A stretch of DNA of 64,000 bases. Origin: Luteibacter yeojuensis. GTDB taxonomy: Bacteria > Pseudomonadota > Gammaproteobacteria > Xanthomonadales > Rhodanobacteraceae. The DNA lies in contig NZ_JZRB01000002.1 in NCBI RefSeq assembly GCF_000964085.1, positions 52,339-116,338 on the forward strand, in the 5' to 3' direction. Positions 10,161-23,201 of the stretch are shown here, one piece after another (the stretch's first letter is position 1; every line of letters starts with the position of its first letter). The position numbers and the translations under genes are program-made. The notes below the pieces were generated by a model, which saw only the letters and a program-made list of their open reading frames with translations, searched no databases and was not told the origin of the DNA.

Positions 10161-11006
10161 ATGAAACCAAGCGTCCTGTTGCAGTACATCCTCCCGCACC
10201 GCTTCCTTTCCCGGATCGTCTACCAGGCGACCCGCTGGGAATGGGCACCGTGGAAGAATTTCCTGATCGAACAGATCGTGCGGCGCTACCACGTGGATAT
10301 GTCGCAGGCGGCGCAGCCCGATCCGCTGGCCTATCCACACTTCAATGCGTTCTTCACCCGCAAGCTGAAACCGGGCGCGCGCGTGGCCGACCCCGACCCG
10401 CAGGCCATACTGTGCCCCGCCGACGGCCGCATCAGCCAGCTGGGCCGTATCCGCGATGGCCGCATCTTCCAGGCCAAGGGCCAGGAGTACACCGCGGCCG
10501 AGCTGCTCGGCAGCGAGGACGCCGCGGCGCCGTTCCGCAACGGCAGCTTCGCGACCATCTACCTTTCGCCGCGCGACTACCACCGCGTGCACATGCCGCT
10601 CGAGGGCGAACTGACGGGCACGACGCACGTGCCGGGCCGCATCTTCAGCGTGGCACCGTTCGCCGTCGAAGCCATCCCCCGCCTGTTCGCGCGCAACGAG
10701 CGCCTGGTGTGCCGCTTCGACGGCCAGCACGGCCCGTTCGTGTCGGTCATGGTTGGCGCCATCCTGGTCTCCAGCGTGGCCACCGTGTGGGACGGCCTGG
10801 CCATCCCGCCCTACGCCTCTGAGATCATCCGCACCGATTGCACGGGGCGGGGCGTGAAGCTTGAGCGCTTTGCCGAAATGGCCCGCTTCAACATGGGCTC
10901 CACGGTCATCCTGCTGCTGCCGGAAGGCTACGAATTCGACAATCTCCAGCCGCAACAACAGGTTATGGTTGGGCAGCGGCTCGGCCGGTGGGCTGGCGGC
11001 GCCTAA
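10161..11006 (+). CDS. psd: Phosphatidylserine decarboxylase proenzyme
   Basis: Converts phosphatidylserine to phosphatidylethanolamine at the inner membrane, the last step of PE synthesis. The 281 residues match bacterial Psd in length. The conserved self-cleavage site is seen as MGST, with Gly246-Ser247: the family cleaves itself here and Ser becomes the pyruvoyl group at the start of the small alpha chain. Other family landmarks are the YLSPRDYHRVHMP stretch in the middle and FNAFFTRKL near 62-70. The ATG at 10161 has no clear ribosome-binding site but agrees with the family N-terminus. It is divergent from the autotransporter and apparently monocistronic. Confidence 0.96.
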   Translation: MKPSVLLQYILPHRFLSRIVYQATRWEWAPWKNFLIEQIVRRYHVDMSQAAQPDPLAYPHFNAFFTRKLKPGARVADPDPQAILCPADGRISQLGRIRDGRIFQAKGQEYTAAELLGSEDAAAPFRNGSFATIYLSPRDYHRVHMPLEGELTGTTHVPGRIFSVAPFAVEAIPRLFARNERLVCRFDGQHGPFVSVMVGAILVSSVATVWDGLAIPPYASEIIRTDCTGRGVKLERFAEMARFNMGSTVILLLPEGYEFDNLQPQQQVMVGQRLGRWAGGA

Positions 11007-11022
11007 AACCGTATGACCTTAC

Positions 11023-11059
11023 GCGTCACATAGTGACGAAAGCGTCTTACATTTGACGC
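11023..11059. promoter_or_regulatory. Two operator-like inverted repeats, 19 bases apart
   Basis: GCGTC-N7-GACG at 11023-11038 and GCGTC-N8-GACGC at 11042-11059 are two similar dyads whose left arms start exactly 19 bases apart, nearly two helical turns. The second covers the candidate -35 box (TTACAT, 11047-11052) paired with TATGCT at 11070-11075 over a 17-base spacer. This arrangement suits a repressor bound as two dimers upstream of the gene at 11145. The binding protein is unknown. Confidence 0.4.
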
Positions 11060-11144
11060 AAGTCAGGCGTATGCTTCCCCCCTCGGACATCTTGCGTTCA
11101 GCAATTAAGTCCGTGACACGCAGTGCCGTATAGGGGAAGTCGTC

Positions 11145-11588
11145 ATGCGTTTGGTCACCCATCTCATCGCCGTCAATCGCGAACTACGCCTTCGCCGCCA
11201 GCTGGCGGATATCGAACGCGTGGTGCTCGCCCTGCCTGTCCGCACGCATGCGGACCTGCAGCAGCTGGTCCGCCGCGAGATGGAACAGGCCGCCGCCTGC
11301 GATTTCCCCCACCTGTATGGCACGCCGCCGGAAGAGCGTTACAGCACCTATGGCCACGGGCCCGATCTGGGCCTGGGCAAGGCCCGCTCGGATAACCCGC
11401 TGATCGCCACCCGTGGCGTCGCCCTGTGGATCGCGGCGGTGTACCACGAAACCCTCGATTCGCGCCGCCCGGGCATGGAGGAGCTGCACCGCCAGGTGCT
11501 TCGCCTCATGCGCCAGATCAAGGAACTCTCACTGCCCGATCGCCGCGACTACGGCACCGAGTGGATGGAACCCTCCGCGCTCGCCTAG
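11145..11588 (+). CDS. Conserved hypothetical protein, 147 aa
   Basis: I do not recognise a named family. The product is a soluble, Arg/Leu-rich protein with no signal peptide or membrane segment. The N-terminal third is probably helical (LRLRRQLADIERVVLALPVRTHADLQ split over residues 13-38). The middle has a Tyr/Gly-rich loop (YSTYGHGPDLGLG), and the C-terminal third is again helical. It stands alone with its own leader, which carries the two dyads at 11023-11059 and a candidate promoter. A weak ribosome-binding site (AGGGGAAG) precedes the ATG. Base composition matches the neighbours. The coding call rests on frame length, codon bias and leader structure. Confidence 0.75.
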   Translation: MRLVTHLIAVNRELRLRRQLADIERVVLALPVRTHADLQQLVRREMEQAAACDFPHLYGTPPEERYSTYGHGPDLGLGKARSDNPLIATRGVALWIAAVYHETLDSRRPGMEELHRQVLRLMRQIKELSLPDRRDYGTEWMEPSALA

Positions 11589-11601
11589 GCGACCCGCCGC
11601 C

Positions 11602-13188
11602 TCAGCGGCAGGTAGGCACCTTCAACGACTGGCCCACCTTCAGGACATGGCCCTTTAGGCCGTTCATCTTCGCGATGTCCTCCACATCGGCGCAGCTGCT
11701 CTTGCGCGCGATGCTCACCAGCGTGTCGCCCTTGCGCACGGTGTAGCTCTTCGCACCGGATGCGCCCTTCGGCGAGGACGACGCCCCGCCACTACCGTAG
11801 TTGTACTGCGGGCCCGGGCCATTCGGCCCGTTCGCACCGCCGCCACCGCCGCCGTTCGCCAGCTGGGCCGAGGTAGCCGCCGGGGCCGCGGGCGCGATGA
11901 TCTTCACCGCGTTGTGCAGGTCGCTGGCCAGGATCGGCCATGGGCCGTCGGCGCAGCTGGCCATGTACGACTTCTCCAGCTGCTTCGGCACCTCGAGGCG
12001 CGTGCCGGCGGGCTGGCTCACCTGCGGATCGAGCCGCGGGTTGAGGTTGCGCAGCGTACGGAACCAGCCCTGCGGCATGTCGTCGGCCGAGCCCAGGCAC
12101 ACGGTGAGCTCGGCCAGCGACGCGGGCCGCGTCAGCGTGACCTGGCCCGGGGCGCCGTCGACACGGGGCCATTTCAGGTGGTAGCTGTCGGGGTGGAGGA
12201 ACAGCCACGCGGCGGCTAGCACCATGGGCACGTAATCGCGCGTCTCGGCCGACATCTGGCCGTAAATGGCGGGGTCGTAGAAGCCGGCGCCGGGGCTAGC
12301 CGCGGCGATGCGGCGCATGCGGCCCTCGCCGCCGTTGTAGGCGGCCAGCGTCATTTCCAGGTTGTTGTTGAACTGGCCCAGCTGCTCGTTGATGTATTCG
12401 GCATTGGCCTGGGCCGACAAGCCCGGGTCAAAGCGCTGGTCGAAGCCGCCATCGCTGGACAGGCCGAACCGCAGCCCCGTGGCGTACATGAACTGGAGCG
12501 GGCCTGACGCGCCCGAGCGCGACACGGCGTGCACCTTGCCGCCGGATTCCTTCGCCATGATGCCGAACAGCAGCGCCTCGGGCAGGTCGGCTTTCTGGTA
12601 CGCCGGCCACATCCTGTAACGCATCATCTGGTAGTTGACGTAGGCGTCCATGAGGTTCGGGCGCAGCTGGGTCAGCCACATCTCGAGCGCGGCCTTCACC
12701 GGGCCGTTCATCACCATCATGTCGCTGAACTTCTGCCCCTTCAGCAGCGTGACGCTGCGCTGGGCCTCGGGCAGCGCGCTGATGACCGACGAGCCGGCGG
12801 CATCGCCGGGCTGGGCGCCCACCTCGGCGGCCTGCTCGGTGTCATCCGAATCCTCGCCTTCGATGAAGCTGCCGTCCTTCAGGCGCAGCAGGCGGTCGAA
12901 GACGGCGGCGAAGCGTTGCGGATCGCACCCGGGCGTGAGGCCGCAGCGGGCCGAGGCATCCTTGAGCTGGTCGAGCGCCTGCTTGCGGGTTTTCGCCGCC
13001 TGCGCGGTATCGCCCCGGCGGGCCTGGTCGATGGCCGCCTCGTACCCCTTGCTCGCCTGGTTCATCCGGTCGTACAACGCATTCACCTCCGGCGTGGCCT
13101 TGCCGGGCCGCGGGGCGCCGCTGGAGGCACAACCGGCGAGGATGGCGAGGGGCAACAGGAGGGCGGTGTAACGGGCGCGCAGCGACAT
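11602..13188 (-). CDS. MltD-like lytic transglycosylase lipoprotein with LysM
   Basis: Cell-wall lytic transglycosylase anchored to the outer membrane as a lipoprotein. The start at 13188 gives a lipoprotein signal with lipobox LAGC (Cys20); the open frame continues upstream but would remove the signal. An SLT domain spans about residues 200-350, with catalytic Glu214 in AKESGG, then SGASGPLQFM and AYNGGEGRM, all family signatures. After a Gly/Asn/Pro-rich linker comes one C-terminal LysM (YTVRKGDTLVSIARKSSCADVEDIAKMN) for glycan binding, written here only by its ends: YTVRKGDTL and LKVGQSLKVP. E. coli MltD has two LysM copies, so the form differs. It is convergent with the gene at 11145. Confidence 0.9.
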   Translation of the reverse strand: MSLRARYTALLLPLAILAGCASSGAPRPGKATPEVNALYDRMNQASKGYEAAIDQARRGDTAQAAKTRKQALDQLKDASARCGLTPGCDPQRFAAVFDRLLRLKDGSFIEGEDSDDTEQAAEVGAQPGDAAGSSVISALPEAQRSVTLLKGQKFSDMMVMNGPVKAALEMWLTQLRPNLMDAYVNYQMMRYRMWPAYQKADLPEALLFGIMAKESGGKVHAVSRSGASGPLQFMYATGLRFGLSSDGGFDQRFDPGLSAQANAEYINEQLGQFNNNLEMTLAAYNGGEGRMRRIAAASPGAGFYDPAIYGQMSAETRDYVPMVLAAAWLFLHPDSYHLKWPRVDGAPGQVTLTRPASLAELTVCLGSADDMPQGWFRTLRNLNPRLDPQVSQPAGTRLEVPKQLEKSYMASCADGPWPILASDLHNAVKIIAPAAPAATSAQLANGGGGGGANGPNGPGPQYNYGSGGASSSPKGASGAKSYTVRKGDTLVSIARKSSCADVEDIAKMNGLKGHVLKVGQSLKVPTCR

Positions 13189-13320
13189 GCGTAGGACCAG
13201 GTCAGGCAGTGGCGCAACGTTACGCTGTAACCCTATGCGACTCAAGCATCCGCCTGGAAAAATCTCCATGGCGGCGCATCCTTGCGTAGACTTGTTCACG
13301 ACCTTCTTAAGGATAGAGCC

Positions 13321-14820
13321 ATGCCCAGCATCCTCATTGGCCGCAACGACGCGGCGGCCGTCGAGCTCGACTCGCGCTATGGCAACCGCCACGGCATGAT
13401 CGCCGGCGCCACCGGCACCGGTAAATCGGTGACCCTGATGCTGATGGCCGAGGGGTTCTCCCGCCTGGGCGTGCCCTGCTTCCTCGCCGACGCCAAGGGC
13501 GACCTGGCCGGCCTTTCGCAAGCGGCCGCCGCGCCCTCCGACAAGCTGAAGGACCGGCTGGCGAAGCTGGGCCTGGCCGGCTGGGCCCCGCAGGCCAACC
13601 CCGTGGTGTTCTGGGATATCTACGGCAAGCTTGGCCACCCGGTACGCGCCACGGTATCCGAGATGGGCCCCACCCTGCTCTCGCGCATCCTGGAGCTCAA
13701 CGACACCCAGGAGGGCGTGCTCGAGGTGGTGTTCCGCGTCGCCGACGACGAGGGCCTGCTGCTGCTCGACCTGGGCGACCTGCGCGCCATGCTGGCGTTC
13801 GCCGCGGAGCACGCGAAGGATATCTCCGCGAAGTACGGACTCATCAGCGCGCAGAGCGTCGCGGCCATCCAGCGCGCCCTGCTGAAACTGGAACAGGATG
13901 GCGCGGATAACTTCTTCGGCGAGCCCGCGCTCGAGCTCGCCGACCTGATGCGCCAGGACATGTCGGGCCGTGGCGTCATCAACGTGCTGGCAGCCGATAC
14001 GCTGATCCTGAAGCCCCGGCTGTACTCGACGTTCCTGCTGTGGTTGCTGTCCGAGCTGTTCGAGCAGCTGCCCGAGGTGGGCGACCTCGACGTGCCGAAG
14101 ATGGCGTTCTTCTTCGACGAGGCCCACCTGCTGTTCGACGACGCGCCAGCCGCCCTGCGCCAGCGCGTGGAGCAGGTGGTGCGGCTTATCCGTTCCAAGG
14201 GCGTGGGCGTGTACTTCTGCTCGCAGAACCCCGACGACGTACCTGGCGAGATCCTCGGCCAGCTGGGCAACCGCGTGCAGCACGCGCTGCGTGCCTACAC
14301 GCCGCGCGACCAGAAGGCGGTGAAGGCCGCCGCGGAGACCTTCGCGAAGAACCCGCGGCTCGACGTGGTGGAAACCATCGGTACGCTGGGCACGGGCGAA
14401 GCGCTGGCCTCCACCCTGGGCGACGGCGGTGTTCCCTCCCCCGTGCAAAAAGTGATGGTGTCCACGCCCACCTGCCGCATCGGCGCGATCACGCCCGAGG
14501 AGCGCGGCACCATCCGCTCGCGTTCACCCGTGGGGGCGAAATACGACGCCGCCGTCAACCGCGAATCGGCGGAGGAGATGCTGGCCGCGCGGGCGACGGC
14601 GAAGAACGACGACGCGGCACCCCCGGTGAAGAGCGCCAGCAAGGGCGACGACGAGGGCAACGGCTGGGGCGGCGCCGTGCGCGATGCCGTGTTCGGCACG
14701 AAGCGCCGCCAGGGCATGCTCGAAACGATGGCGAAATCCATGGTGCGCACCGCAGGCTCGCGCGCGGGGCAGCAGATCGTGCGCGGCATCCTCGGCAGCA
14801 TCTTTGGCGGAAAGCGCTGA
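13321..14820 (+). CDS. HerA-type P-loop ATPase (DUF853)
   Basis: Cytosolic ATPase of the HerA/FtsK superfamily, DUF853 branch (E. coli YjgR-like), of unproven function; a DNA-translocase role is assumed from the superfamily. Of the 499 residues, Walker A is GATGTGKS (29-36) and Walker B is MAFFFDEAHLL with Asp266-Glu267. FCSQNPDDVPGEILGQLGNRVQHALRAYTP is typical of this branch, seen here as SQNPDDVP followed by LGNRVQHALRA. The ATG at 13321 is chosen over an earlier frame start because AAGGA lies 7 bases upstream. The next gene starts 2 bases after its stop, so the two are probably cotranslated. Confidence 0.93.
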   Translation: MPSILIGRNDAAAVELDSRYGNRHGMIAGATGTGKSVTLMLMAEGFSRLGVPCFLADAKGDLAGLSQAAAAPSDKLKDRLAKLGLAGWAPQANPVVFWDIYGKLGHPVRATVSEMGPTLLSRILELNDTQEGVLEVVFRVADDEGLLLLDLGDLRAMLAFAAEHAKDISAKYGLISAQSVAAIQRALLKLEQDGADNFFGEPALELADLMRQDMSGRGVINVLAADTLILKPRLYSTFLLWLLSELFEQLPEVGDLDVPKMAFFFDEAHLLFDDAPAALRQRVEQVVRLIRSKGVGVYFCSQNPDDVPGEILGQLGNRVQHALRAYTPRDQKAVKAAAETFAKNPRLDVVETIGTLGTGEALASTLGDGGVPSPVQKVMVSTPTCRIGAITPEERGTIRSRSPVGAKYDAAVNRESAEEMLAARATAKNDDAAPPVKSASKGDDEGNGWGGAVRDAVFGTKRRQGMLETMAKSMVRTAGSRAGQQIVRGILGSIFGGKR

Positions 14821-14822
14821 CC

Positions 14823-16085
14823 ATGCCGCGTATCGTGCGTGCCGACGCGTCGGTGCCGTTCGGCCGGCGGATCATCACCGGCTTTCGCTACCCCATGCGC
14901 GGCGCGGCGCCGGTCACCATCGGCGCCATCGCCGCGTTCGACCTGCTCGCCTACGTCCCCATGATGGGCCTGCGCCTGCTCGTGGTGGGCCTGGGCTGGG
15001 TCGCGCTTTACGCCTATGCGTTCGCCTGCCTGCGCCACACGGCCGATGGTTTCGAGAACCCACCCGAGCTGGCGATGAACTCGGAAGACCGCGCGGCTGT
15101 CGCGCTGATCATCATCCAGCTGTTCGGCAACGCGCTAGCCATCCTCGCGCCGTTGCTGTTCGGCATCAGCGGCATCGTGGTGTCGCTGGGCGTGGCCTTC
15201 GTGCTGCCGGTGATGACGATGTCGCTCACATTCGATGGCGTGGGCGCGGCACTGAATCCGCTTACCTGGTTCGCGGCCATAGGGCGCATCGGCGCCGATT
15301 ACTTCAAGTTGTTCAGCGTGGTGCTGGCCACGAGCCTGCTCCAGGCCGGTGCGCAGTACGCCATGCAGCAGCGAGGCCCGATGTTCCTCGGCACGGCGGT
15401 GTACTACCTCATCGCCAACTACCTTGCCATCTACAACTTCCACCTCATGGGGGCCCTGATACACCGCCACCACGAGCGGCTCGGTTACCGGCCCGAGGCC
15501 GACGTGCTCGCGGAGGCCAGCAACCCCGACGACGACGTGGCGCTGCTGCAGCATGCGAACCACGTGGCGCGCGACGACATCCACGCCGCCACCGATATCC
15601 TCACCGAGCGCTTGCGCGAGGGCATCGCGCCCGCGCCCATGCACGCACGCTACCGTGAACTGCTGCGCACGCAGGGCCGCCTGCCCGAGCTGCTTGTGCA
15701 CGGGCAGATATGGATCGCGGCGCTGGTCGCCGGCGGCGAGACGCGCCGTGCGCTGGGCGTGGTGCAGGATTGCCTCGGCATCGACCCCGCTTTCATCCCC
15801 GATGCCACCCAGACTTGCGGGCCGCTCGCGGACGTGGCCGCGCACGGCGGCATGCCGCGCCTTGCCCTGCACCTTGCCTTGGGCTACCTGCGTGCATGGC
15901 CGGGCGACATGGGAGCGCCGAATTACGGGCTACTCGCCGCGACCATGCACATGCGCCTGGAGGAACGCGAGCAGGCGGCCGCCCTGGCCCGCCAGCTGCT
16001 GCGTGCCTACCCCGACCACCCGGTGGCGCAGGACCTGGCCGACATGCTCGACACGCTCGACCCGACGCGCACGGTGTCGCCATGA
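14823..16085 (+). CDS. Multi-pass membrane protein with TPR-like C-terminus
   Basis: No named function is recognised. The first 210 residues or so contain about six hydrophobic spans separated by short loops, resembling DUF4013-type membrane proteins. The segment [15 protein letters not shown] precedes the first span. The remaining half is soluble and Ala/Leu-rich with helix pairs (for example [13 protein letters not shown] and [21 protein letters not shown]), which resembles tetratricopeptide packing. The ATG sits 2 bases after the HerA-type gene, and its stop overlaps the greB start as ATGA, so it is the middle gene of a three-gene unit. The family link is tentative; coding is certain. Confidence 0.8.
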   Translation: MPRIVRADASVPFGRRIITGFRYPMRGAAPVTIGAIAAFDLLAYVPMMGLRLLVVGLGWVALYAYAFACLRHTADGFENPPELAMNSEDRAAVALIIIQLFGNALAILAPLLFGISGIVVSLGVAFVLPVMTMSLTFDGVGAALNPLTWFAAIGRIGADYFKLFSVVLATSLLQAGAQYAMQQRGPMFLGTAVYYLIANYLAIYNFHLMGALIHRHHERLGYRPEADVLAEASNPDDDVALLQHANHVARDDIHAATDILTERLREGIAPAPMHARYRELLRTQGRLPELLVHGQIWIAALVAGGETRRALGVVQDCLGIDPAFIPDATQTCGPLADVAAHGGMPRLALHLALGYLRAWPGDMGAPNYGLLAATMHMRLEEREQAAALARQLLRAYPDHPVAQDLADMLDTLDPTRTVSP

Positions 16086-16582
16086 GCCGGTGGCGCCCGC
16101 CCTCGCCGTCGTCGACGGCCATCATCACACGCGACGGCTTCGAGCGCCTGAAGGCCGAACTCGACCACCTGTGGCACACCGTGCGGCCCGAGGTGGTCAA
16201 AGCACTCGCGGCCGCCGCCGCGGAGGGCGATCGCTCGGAGAACGCGGAGTACACGTACCGGAAGAAGCAACTCGGCGAGATCGACCGCCGCGTGCGCTAC
16301 CTCAGCAAGCGCATCCCGGTGCTGAAAGTGGTGGAGGCGACGCCCGCGCAGGCCGACGCGGTGTTTTTCGGCGCCACCATCGAACTGGAAAACGTCGACA
16401 GCGGCGACACGGTTCGCTACCGCATCGTCGGCCCCGACGAGACCGACGCGAAGCTCGGCTGGATCAGCATCGATTCGCCCCTGGCGCGCGCCGTGTTGAA
16501 GAAACGCGTGGACGACGAGTTCGAGGCCGTTCTGCCCGGCGGCCCGACCCGCTTCGCGGTGGTGGCGGTCGACTACGCCTGA
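16082..16582 (+). CDS. greB: Transcription elongation factor GreB
   Basis: Rescues backtracked RNA polymerase by stimulating cleavage of the nascent RNA through the secondary channel. It is 166 residues long. The N-terminal coiled coil carries the family tip ([16 protein letters not shown]), with Asp50 and Glu53 as the acidic residues that place the second magnesium. [16 protein letters not shown] follows, characteristic of GreB rather than GreA. The C-terminal half is the FKBP-like globular domain. Its ATG overlaps the stop of the membrane protein gene (ATGA), implying translational coupling. A REP-like element follows the stop. Confidence 0.93.
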   Translation: MSRWRPPSPSSTAIITRDGFERLKAELDHLWHTVRPEVVKALAAAAAEGDRSENAEYTYRKKQLGEIDRRVRYLSKRIPVLKVVEATPAQADAVFFGATIELENVDSGDTVRYRIVGPDETDAKLGWISIDSPLARAVLKKRVDDEFEAVLPGGPTRFAVVAVDYA

Positions 16583-16607
16583 AGCGCCCCGCGCCACACC
16601 CCACCAC

Positions 16608-16685
16608 GTAGGAGCCCACACCCGTGGGCGACAGCTTTTGCGCGACTGGGGCGAAGAGCTTTCGCCCACCGGTGTGGGCTCCTAC
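16608..16685. repeat. REP-like inverted repeat (TAGGAGCCCAC family)
   Basis: Outer arms GTAGGAGCCCACAC and GTGTGGGCTCCTAC flank inner arms GTGGGCGA.../...TCGCCCAC, with AGCTTTTGCG/CGAAGAGCT in the centre. The whole forms one long imperfect palindrome of about 78 bases between the convergent greB and hybrid kinase genes. Same family as elements at 30928, 41139, 41697 and 62288. Confidence 0.85.
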
Positions 16686-16701
16686 AGGGGTATGCGGCGG
16701 G

Positions 16702-20310
<3,609 letters not shown>

Positions 20311-20394
20311 TTGGCGGACTTCGTCAGGGGAACCATCGTGGGCATAATCGGATCGAACCACACGGCGCCGCTAGGTAGAAGGAGAAGAAGCAGC

Positions 20395-21030
20395 ATGCCA
20401 CTGAAAGTCATTCTGGCGGACGACCACCCGCTTGTGCTCGTAGGCGGCGCGCTTGCGCTGAGGAACGCCCATGTCGATGTCGTCGGCGAGGCCAAGGCCG
20501 CCGACGAGCTCCTCGCCATGCTGGCCGACCGCCCCTGCGATGTCGTTATTACGGATTTTCTCATGCCGAGCGATCGGCAGGACGACGGTTTCGCCCTGCT
20601 CGACACCATCGCCGAGAAATATCCCAACCTTGCCGTCATCGTCCTCACGATGATCAACCGCCCCGCCGCGCTCCAGTCCATGCTGGCCCGTGGCGCACGC
20701 GGCATCGTCGACAAGCGCGCCCCCATGGACGAGCTTGCCGTCGCCGCCAAGGCGGTGCGCGATGGCGAAACGTACCTGAGCGAAACGCTCCTCGACATCC
20801 TCAACGATGCCGACGACAACTCGGTGGCCATGCCGGGCGCACCGCTGTCGCCGCGCGAGAAGGAAGTCATTCGCGCGTTCGTCAACGGCATGTCGCTGCA
20901 GCAGATCGCCGACCGCGAGGGCAAGTCGGTCAAGACCATCAGCCGGCAGAAGCGCGATGCCATGCGCAAGCTGGGCGTCGATCACGACAGCCTGCTCGGC
21001 GACTACGTCCGCGACCACGGCCTGCTCTAG
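20395..21030 (+). CDS. LuxR-family response regulator (RcsB/BvgA-like)
   Basis: DNA-binding response regulator, presumably phosphorylated through the HPt domain of the divergent hybrid kinase. The receiver domain (1-125) has the acidic pair in ADDHP (Asp9-Asp10), phosphoacceptor Asp54 in VITDFLMP and Lys107 in IVDKRAP. The C-terminal LuxR-type helix-turn-helix covers about 145-205 (LSPREKEVIRAFVNGMS then IADREGKSVKTISRQK). The start at 20395 has AAGGAG 8-13 bases upstream; the longer frame from 20311 lacks one. Insertion of SDRQDD after the phosphorylation site resembles RcsB. Its stop shares the tetranucleotide CTAG with the stop of the convergent DUF3025 gene. Confidence 0.93.
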   Translation: MPLKVILADDHPLVLVGGALALRNAHVDVVGEAKAADELLAMLADRPCDVVITDFLMPSDRQDDGFALLDTIAEKYPNLAVIVLTMINRPAALQSMLARGARGIVDKRAPMDELAVAAKAVRDGETYLSETLLDILNDADDNSVAMPGAPLSPREKEVIRAFVNGMSLQQIADREGKSVKTISRQKRDAMRKLGVDHDSLLGDYVRDHGLL

Positions 21031-21824
21031 GCCGCGCCCCCAAGGGCGGGTGGGTACACCCGCCCTGCCCTCACGGGCTGGAAACACGGCGCCGAGGTGT
21101 AGAACGCCTCGTCCGCCGTGCCCTCGTGCCAGCCGGGCACGCCCGAGACGGGCAGCGGGCGCAGTTCCTGCGGGTCGTTGAGGATGCGCCCGTCGGCGAT
21201 GGCCGCGGCGCAGGTCGCGACGGCATCGCTGCCACCCATCACCACCAGGGCCTTGCCGACCAGCAGCTTGCCGGGCGTCAATGCGTGTTCGAGCAAGGCG
21301 TGCCCGAAGACCTCCGCGCGTGCTTCGCCGCGTTGCCAAGCGTCGCGATGCGTCCAGAACAAGGCGTGCCAGTCGTGACGGTTCCAGGCATCGAGCATGG
21401 CCGCGTCACGCAGCACGACGACGATGCCCGCTTCGTCGAAATGCGTCAGCGCGCACTGCGGGCGCGAACGTTCGCGCGGGCCCATGCGGGCGATCTCGGC
21501 CACCTGGCGTGCGTTGAGCGCACGCTTCAGCGTGGGGTAACGGGCCCATACCAGGGCATTGAACAGGTCGTGCCAGTTCCGTGGCCGCGTGGCGATCGTG
21601 CCGCGCGCGATGCGCTCCTCGTAGTGGAGCCCATCGTCGAGCAAGGCCTTGTCCTGCGCTTCGAAACGCAGCGCGGGGCCGGCGGGCAGCAACGCGTTCA
21701 GCGCGACCACCTCGGGCCACGTTTCGCCTTCAAGCAGGTGGGCGTACGCCGCCCAGTGCGCCAGCGGCGGCGACGCCAGCACGCGGCGATCGAACGCTTC
21801 GCGCGCGGGCGCCACGTAGCGCAT
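21027..21824 (-). CDS. DUF3025 family protein
   Basis: Conserved protein of unknown function, 265 residues. The family is recognised from LLEGETWPEVVALNALLP, the RFEAQDKALLDDGLHYEERI region and the hallmark RNWHDLFNALVWARYPTLK. No signal peptide or membrane segment is seen. It starts 5 bases after rimO on the same strand, so the two are probably one operon. The start at 21824 is preferred because earlier frame starts fall inside rimO and give an Arg-rich, out-of-family extension. Its stop codon overlaps that of the convergent response regulator in a shared CTAG. Confidence 0.88.
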   Translation of the reverse strand: MRYVAPAREAFDRRVLASPPLAHWAAYAHLLEGETWPEVVALNALLPAGPALRFEAQDKALLDDGLHYEERIARGTIATRPRNWHDLFNALVWARYPTLKRALNARQVAEIARMGPRERSRPQCALTHFDEAGIVVVLRDAAMLDAWNRHDWHALFWTHRDAWQRGEARAEVFGHALLEHALTPGKLLVGKALVVMGGSDAVATCAAAIADGRILNDPQELRPLPVSGVPGWHEGTADEAFYTSAPCFQPVRAGRVYPPALGGAA

Positions 21825-21829
21825 GGGCG

Positions 21830-23152
21830 TTACGCCAGGCGGCCGTAAAGGTCGTGGGCGTCGGCTTCTTCGACCAGCACGTCGACGAACTGGCCCGGCT
21901 TCAGCAGCTGGCCGTCGTCGATGCGGACCGCGCCATCGATCTCGGGTGCATCGGCGCTCGAACGGCCCCACGCGCCCTCGGCGTCGATTTCGTCCACCAG
22001 CACCTTGATGGTCTTGCCGACCTTGCGCTGCAGCCTGGCGGCGGAGATTTCCGCCTGCACCGCCATGAACTGCTCCAGGCGGTCTTCCTTCAGCTCTTCA
22101 TCGATCTGGCCCGGCAGGTCGTTGGCCTTCGCGCCATCCACCGGCGAGTAGGCAAACGCGCCGACGCGATCGAGCTCGGCTTCGCGCAGGAAATCGAGCA
22201 GCTCGTTGAACTCCGCATCTGTCTCGCCGGGGAAGCCGACGATGAAGGTGCTGCGGATGGTGAGGTCCGGCACCTGGCGGCGCCAGTTCTGCACGCGCTC
22301 GAGCGTCTTGTCGACGTTGCCCGGGCGCTTCATCAGCTTGAGGATGCGCGGGCTGGCGTGCTGGAACGGAATATCGAGGTACGGAAGGATCTTGCCGTCG
22401 GCCATCAGCGGCATGATTTCGTCCACGTGCGGGTACGGGTACACGTAGTGCAGACGCGTCCACACGCCCAGTTCCGACAGGCCTTCGCACAGCTCCGTCA
22501 TGCGGGTGCGGTAGGCCTTGCCGCGCCACTCGCGCTCGGCGTAGCGGGTGTCGACGCCGTAGGCGCTGGTGTCCTGCGAGATCACCAGCAGTTCCTTCAC
22601 CCCGCCGCGGACCAGCTTCTCGGCTTCCATCAGCACCTGGTCGACCGGGCGGCTGACGAGGTCGCCGCGCATCGACGGGATGATGCAGAAGCTGCAGCGG
22701 TGGTTGCAGCCCTCGGAAATCTTGAGGTACGCGTAGTGCTTGGGCGTGAGCTTCACGCCGGTATCGGGCACCAGGTCGAGGAACTTGTTGCGCGTGGGCG
22801 GCAGCGCCTTGTGCACGGCGCCCATGACCGAGGCGTAATCCTGCGGGCCCGAGATGGCGAGCACGTCGGGGTAGCTTTCGCGGATAAGCTCCGAACGCTT
22901 GCCCAGGCAGCCGGTGACGATGACCTTGCCGTTCTCGTGCAGCGCCTCGCCGATGGCGTCGAGCGATTCCTGCACCGCCGAATCGATGAAGCCGCAGGTG
23001 TTGACGACGACGGCATCCGCCTCGCCATACGTGGGCACGATCTCGTAGCCCTCGACCTTCAGCTGGGTGAGGATGCGCTCGGAATCGACAAGGGCCTTGG
23101 GGCAACCAAGGCTGACAAAGCCGATCTTCTGGGTCTGGGCGGCCTGGGACAT
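21830..23152 (-). CDS. rimO: Ribosomal protein S12 methylthiotransferase RimO
   Basis: Radical-SAM enzyme that adds a methylthio group to the conserved Asp of ribosomal protein S12. It is 440 residues, the usual length. The N-terminal UPF0004 domain provides Cys17, Cys53 and Cys82 for the auxiliary cluster. The radical-SAM motif CNHRCSFC has Cys149, Cys153 and Cys156. [10 protein letters not shown] and the C-terminal TRAM domain (about 375-440) complete the family pattern. [15 protein letters not shown] at the start separates RimO from MiaB. It is the first gene of the pair with DUF3025; a single REP arm and the dienelactone hydrolase gene lie upstream on the other strand. Confidence 0.96.
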   Translation of the reverse strand: MSQAAQTQKIGFVSLGCPKALVDSERILTQLKVEGYEIVPTYGEADAVVVNTCGFIDSAVQESLDAIGEALHENGKVIVTGCLGKRSELIRESYPDVLAISGPQDYASVMGAVHKALPPTRNKFLDLVPDTGVKLTPKHYAYLKISEGCNHRCSFCIIPSMRGDLVSRPVDQVLMEAEKLVRGGVKELLVISQDTSAYGVDTRYAEREWRGKAYRTRMTELCEGLSELGVWTRLHYVYPYPHVDEIMPLMADGKILPYLDIPFQHASPRILKLMKRPGNVDKTLERVQNWRRQVPDLTIRSTFIVGFPGETDAEFNELLDFLREAELDRVGAFAYSPVDGAKANDLPGQIDEELKEDRLEQFMAVQAEISAARLQRKVGKTIKVLVDEIDAEGAWGRSSADAPEIDGAVRIDDGQLLKPGQFVDVLVEEADAHDLYGRLA

Positions 23153-23201
23153 TGCCTTGGGTACCGGGGATAGGAAACCCGCAATGATACCTCACCCCCT
23201 G

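Noticed and set aside
6089..10822. Two very long plus-strand frames (872 and 683 residues) opposite the autotransporter and over psd
   Set aside because: Compositional shadows rich in Arg, Ala, Gly and His with no recognisable motif; the second runs through the divergent intergenic region and into psd in another frame.
11047..11058. TTGACG as the -35 box for the gene at 11145
   Set aside because: It is only 11 bases from the TATGCT box; TTACAT with a 17-base spacer is a better fit.
13189..14448. N-terminal extension of the lytic transglycosylase frame, opposite the HerA-type gene
   Set aside because: Would bury the lipoprotein signal in the middle of the protein; the HerA-type gene on the other strand explains the open frame.
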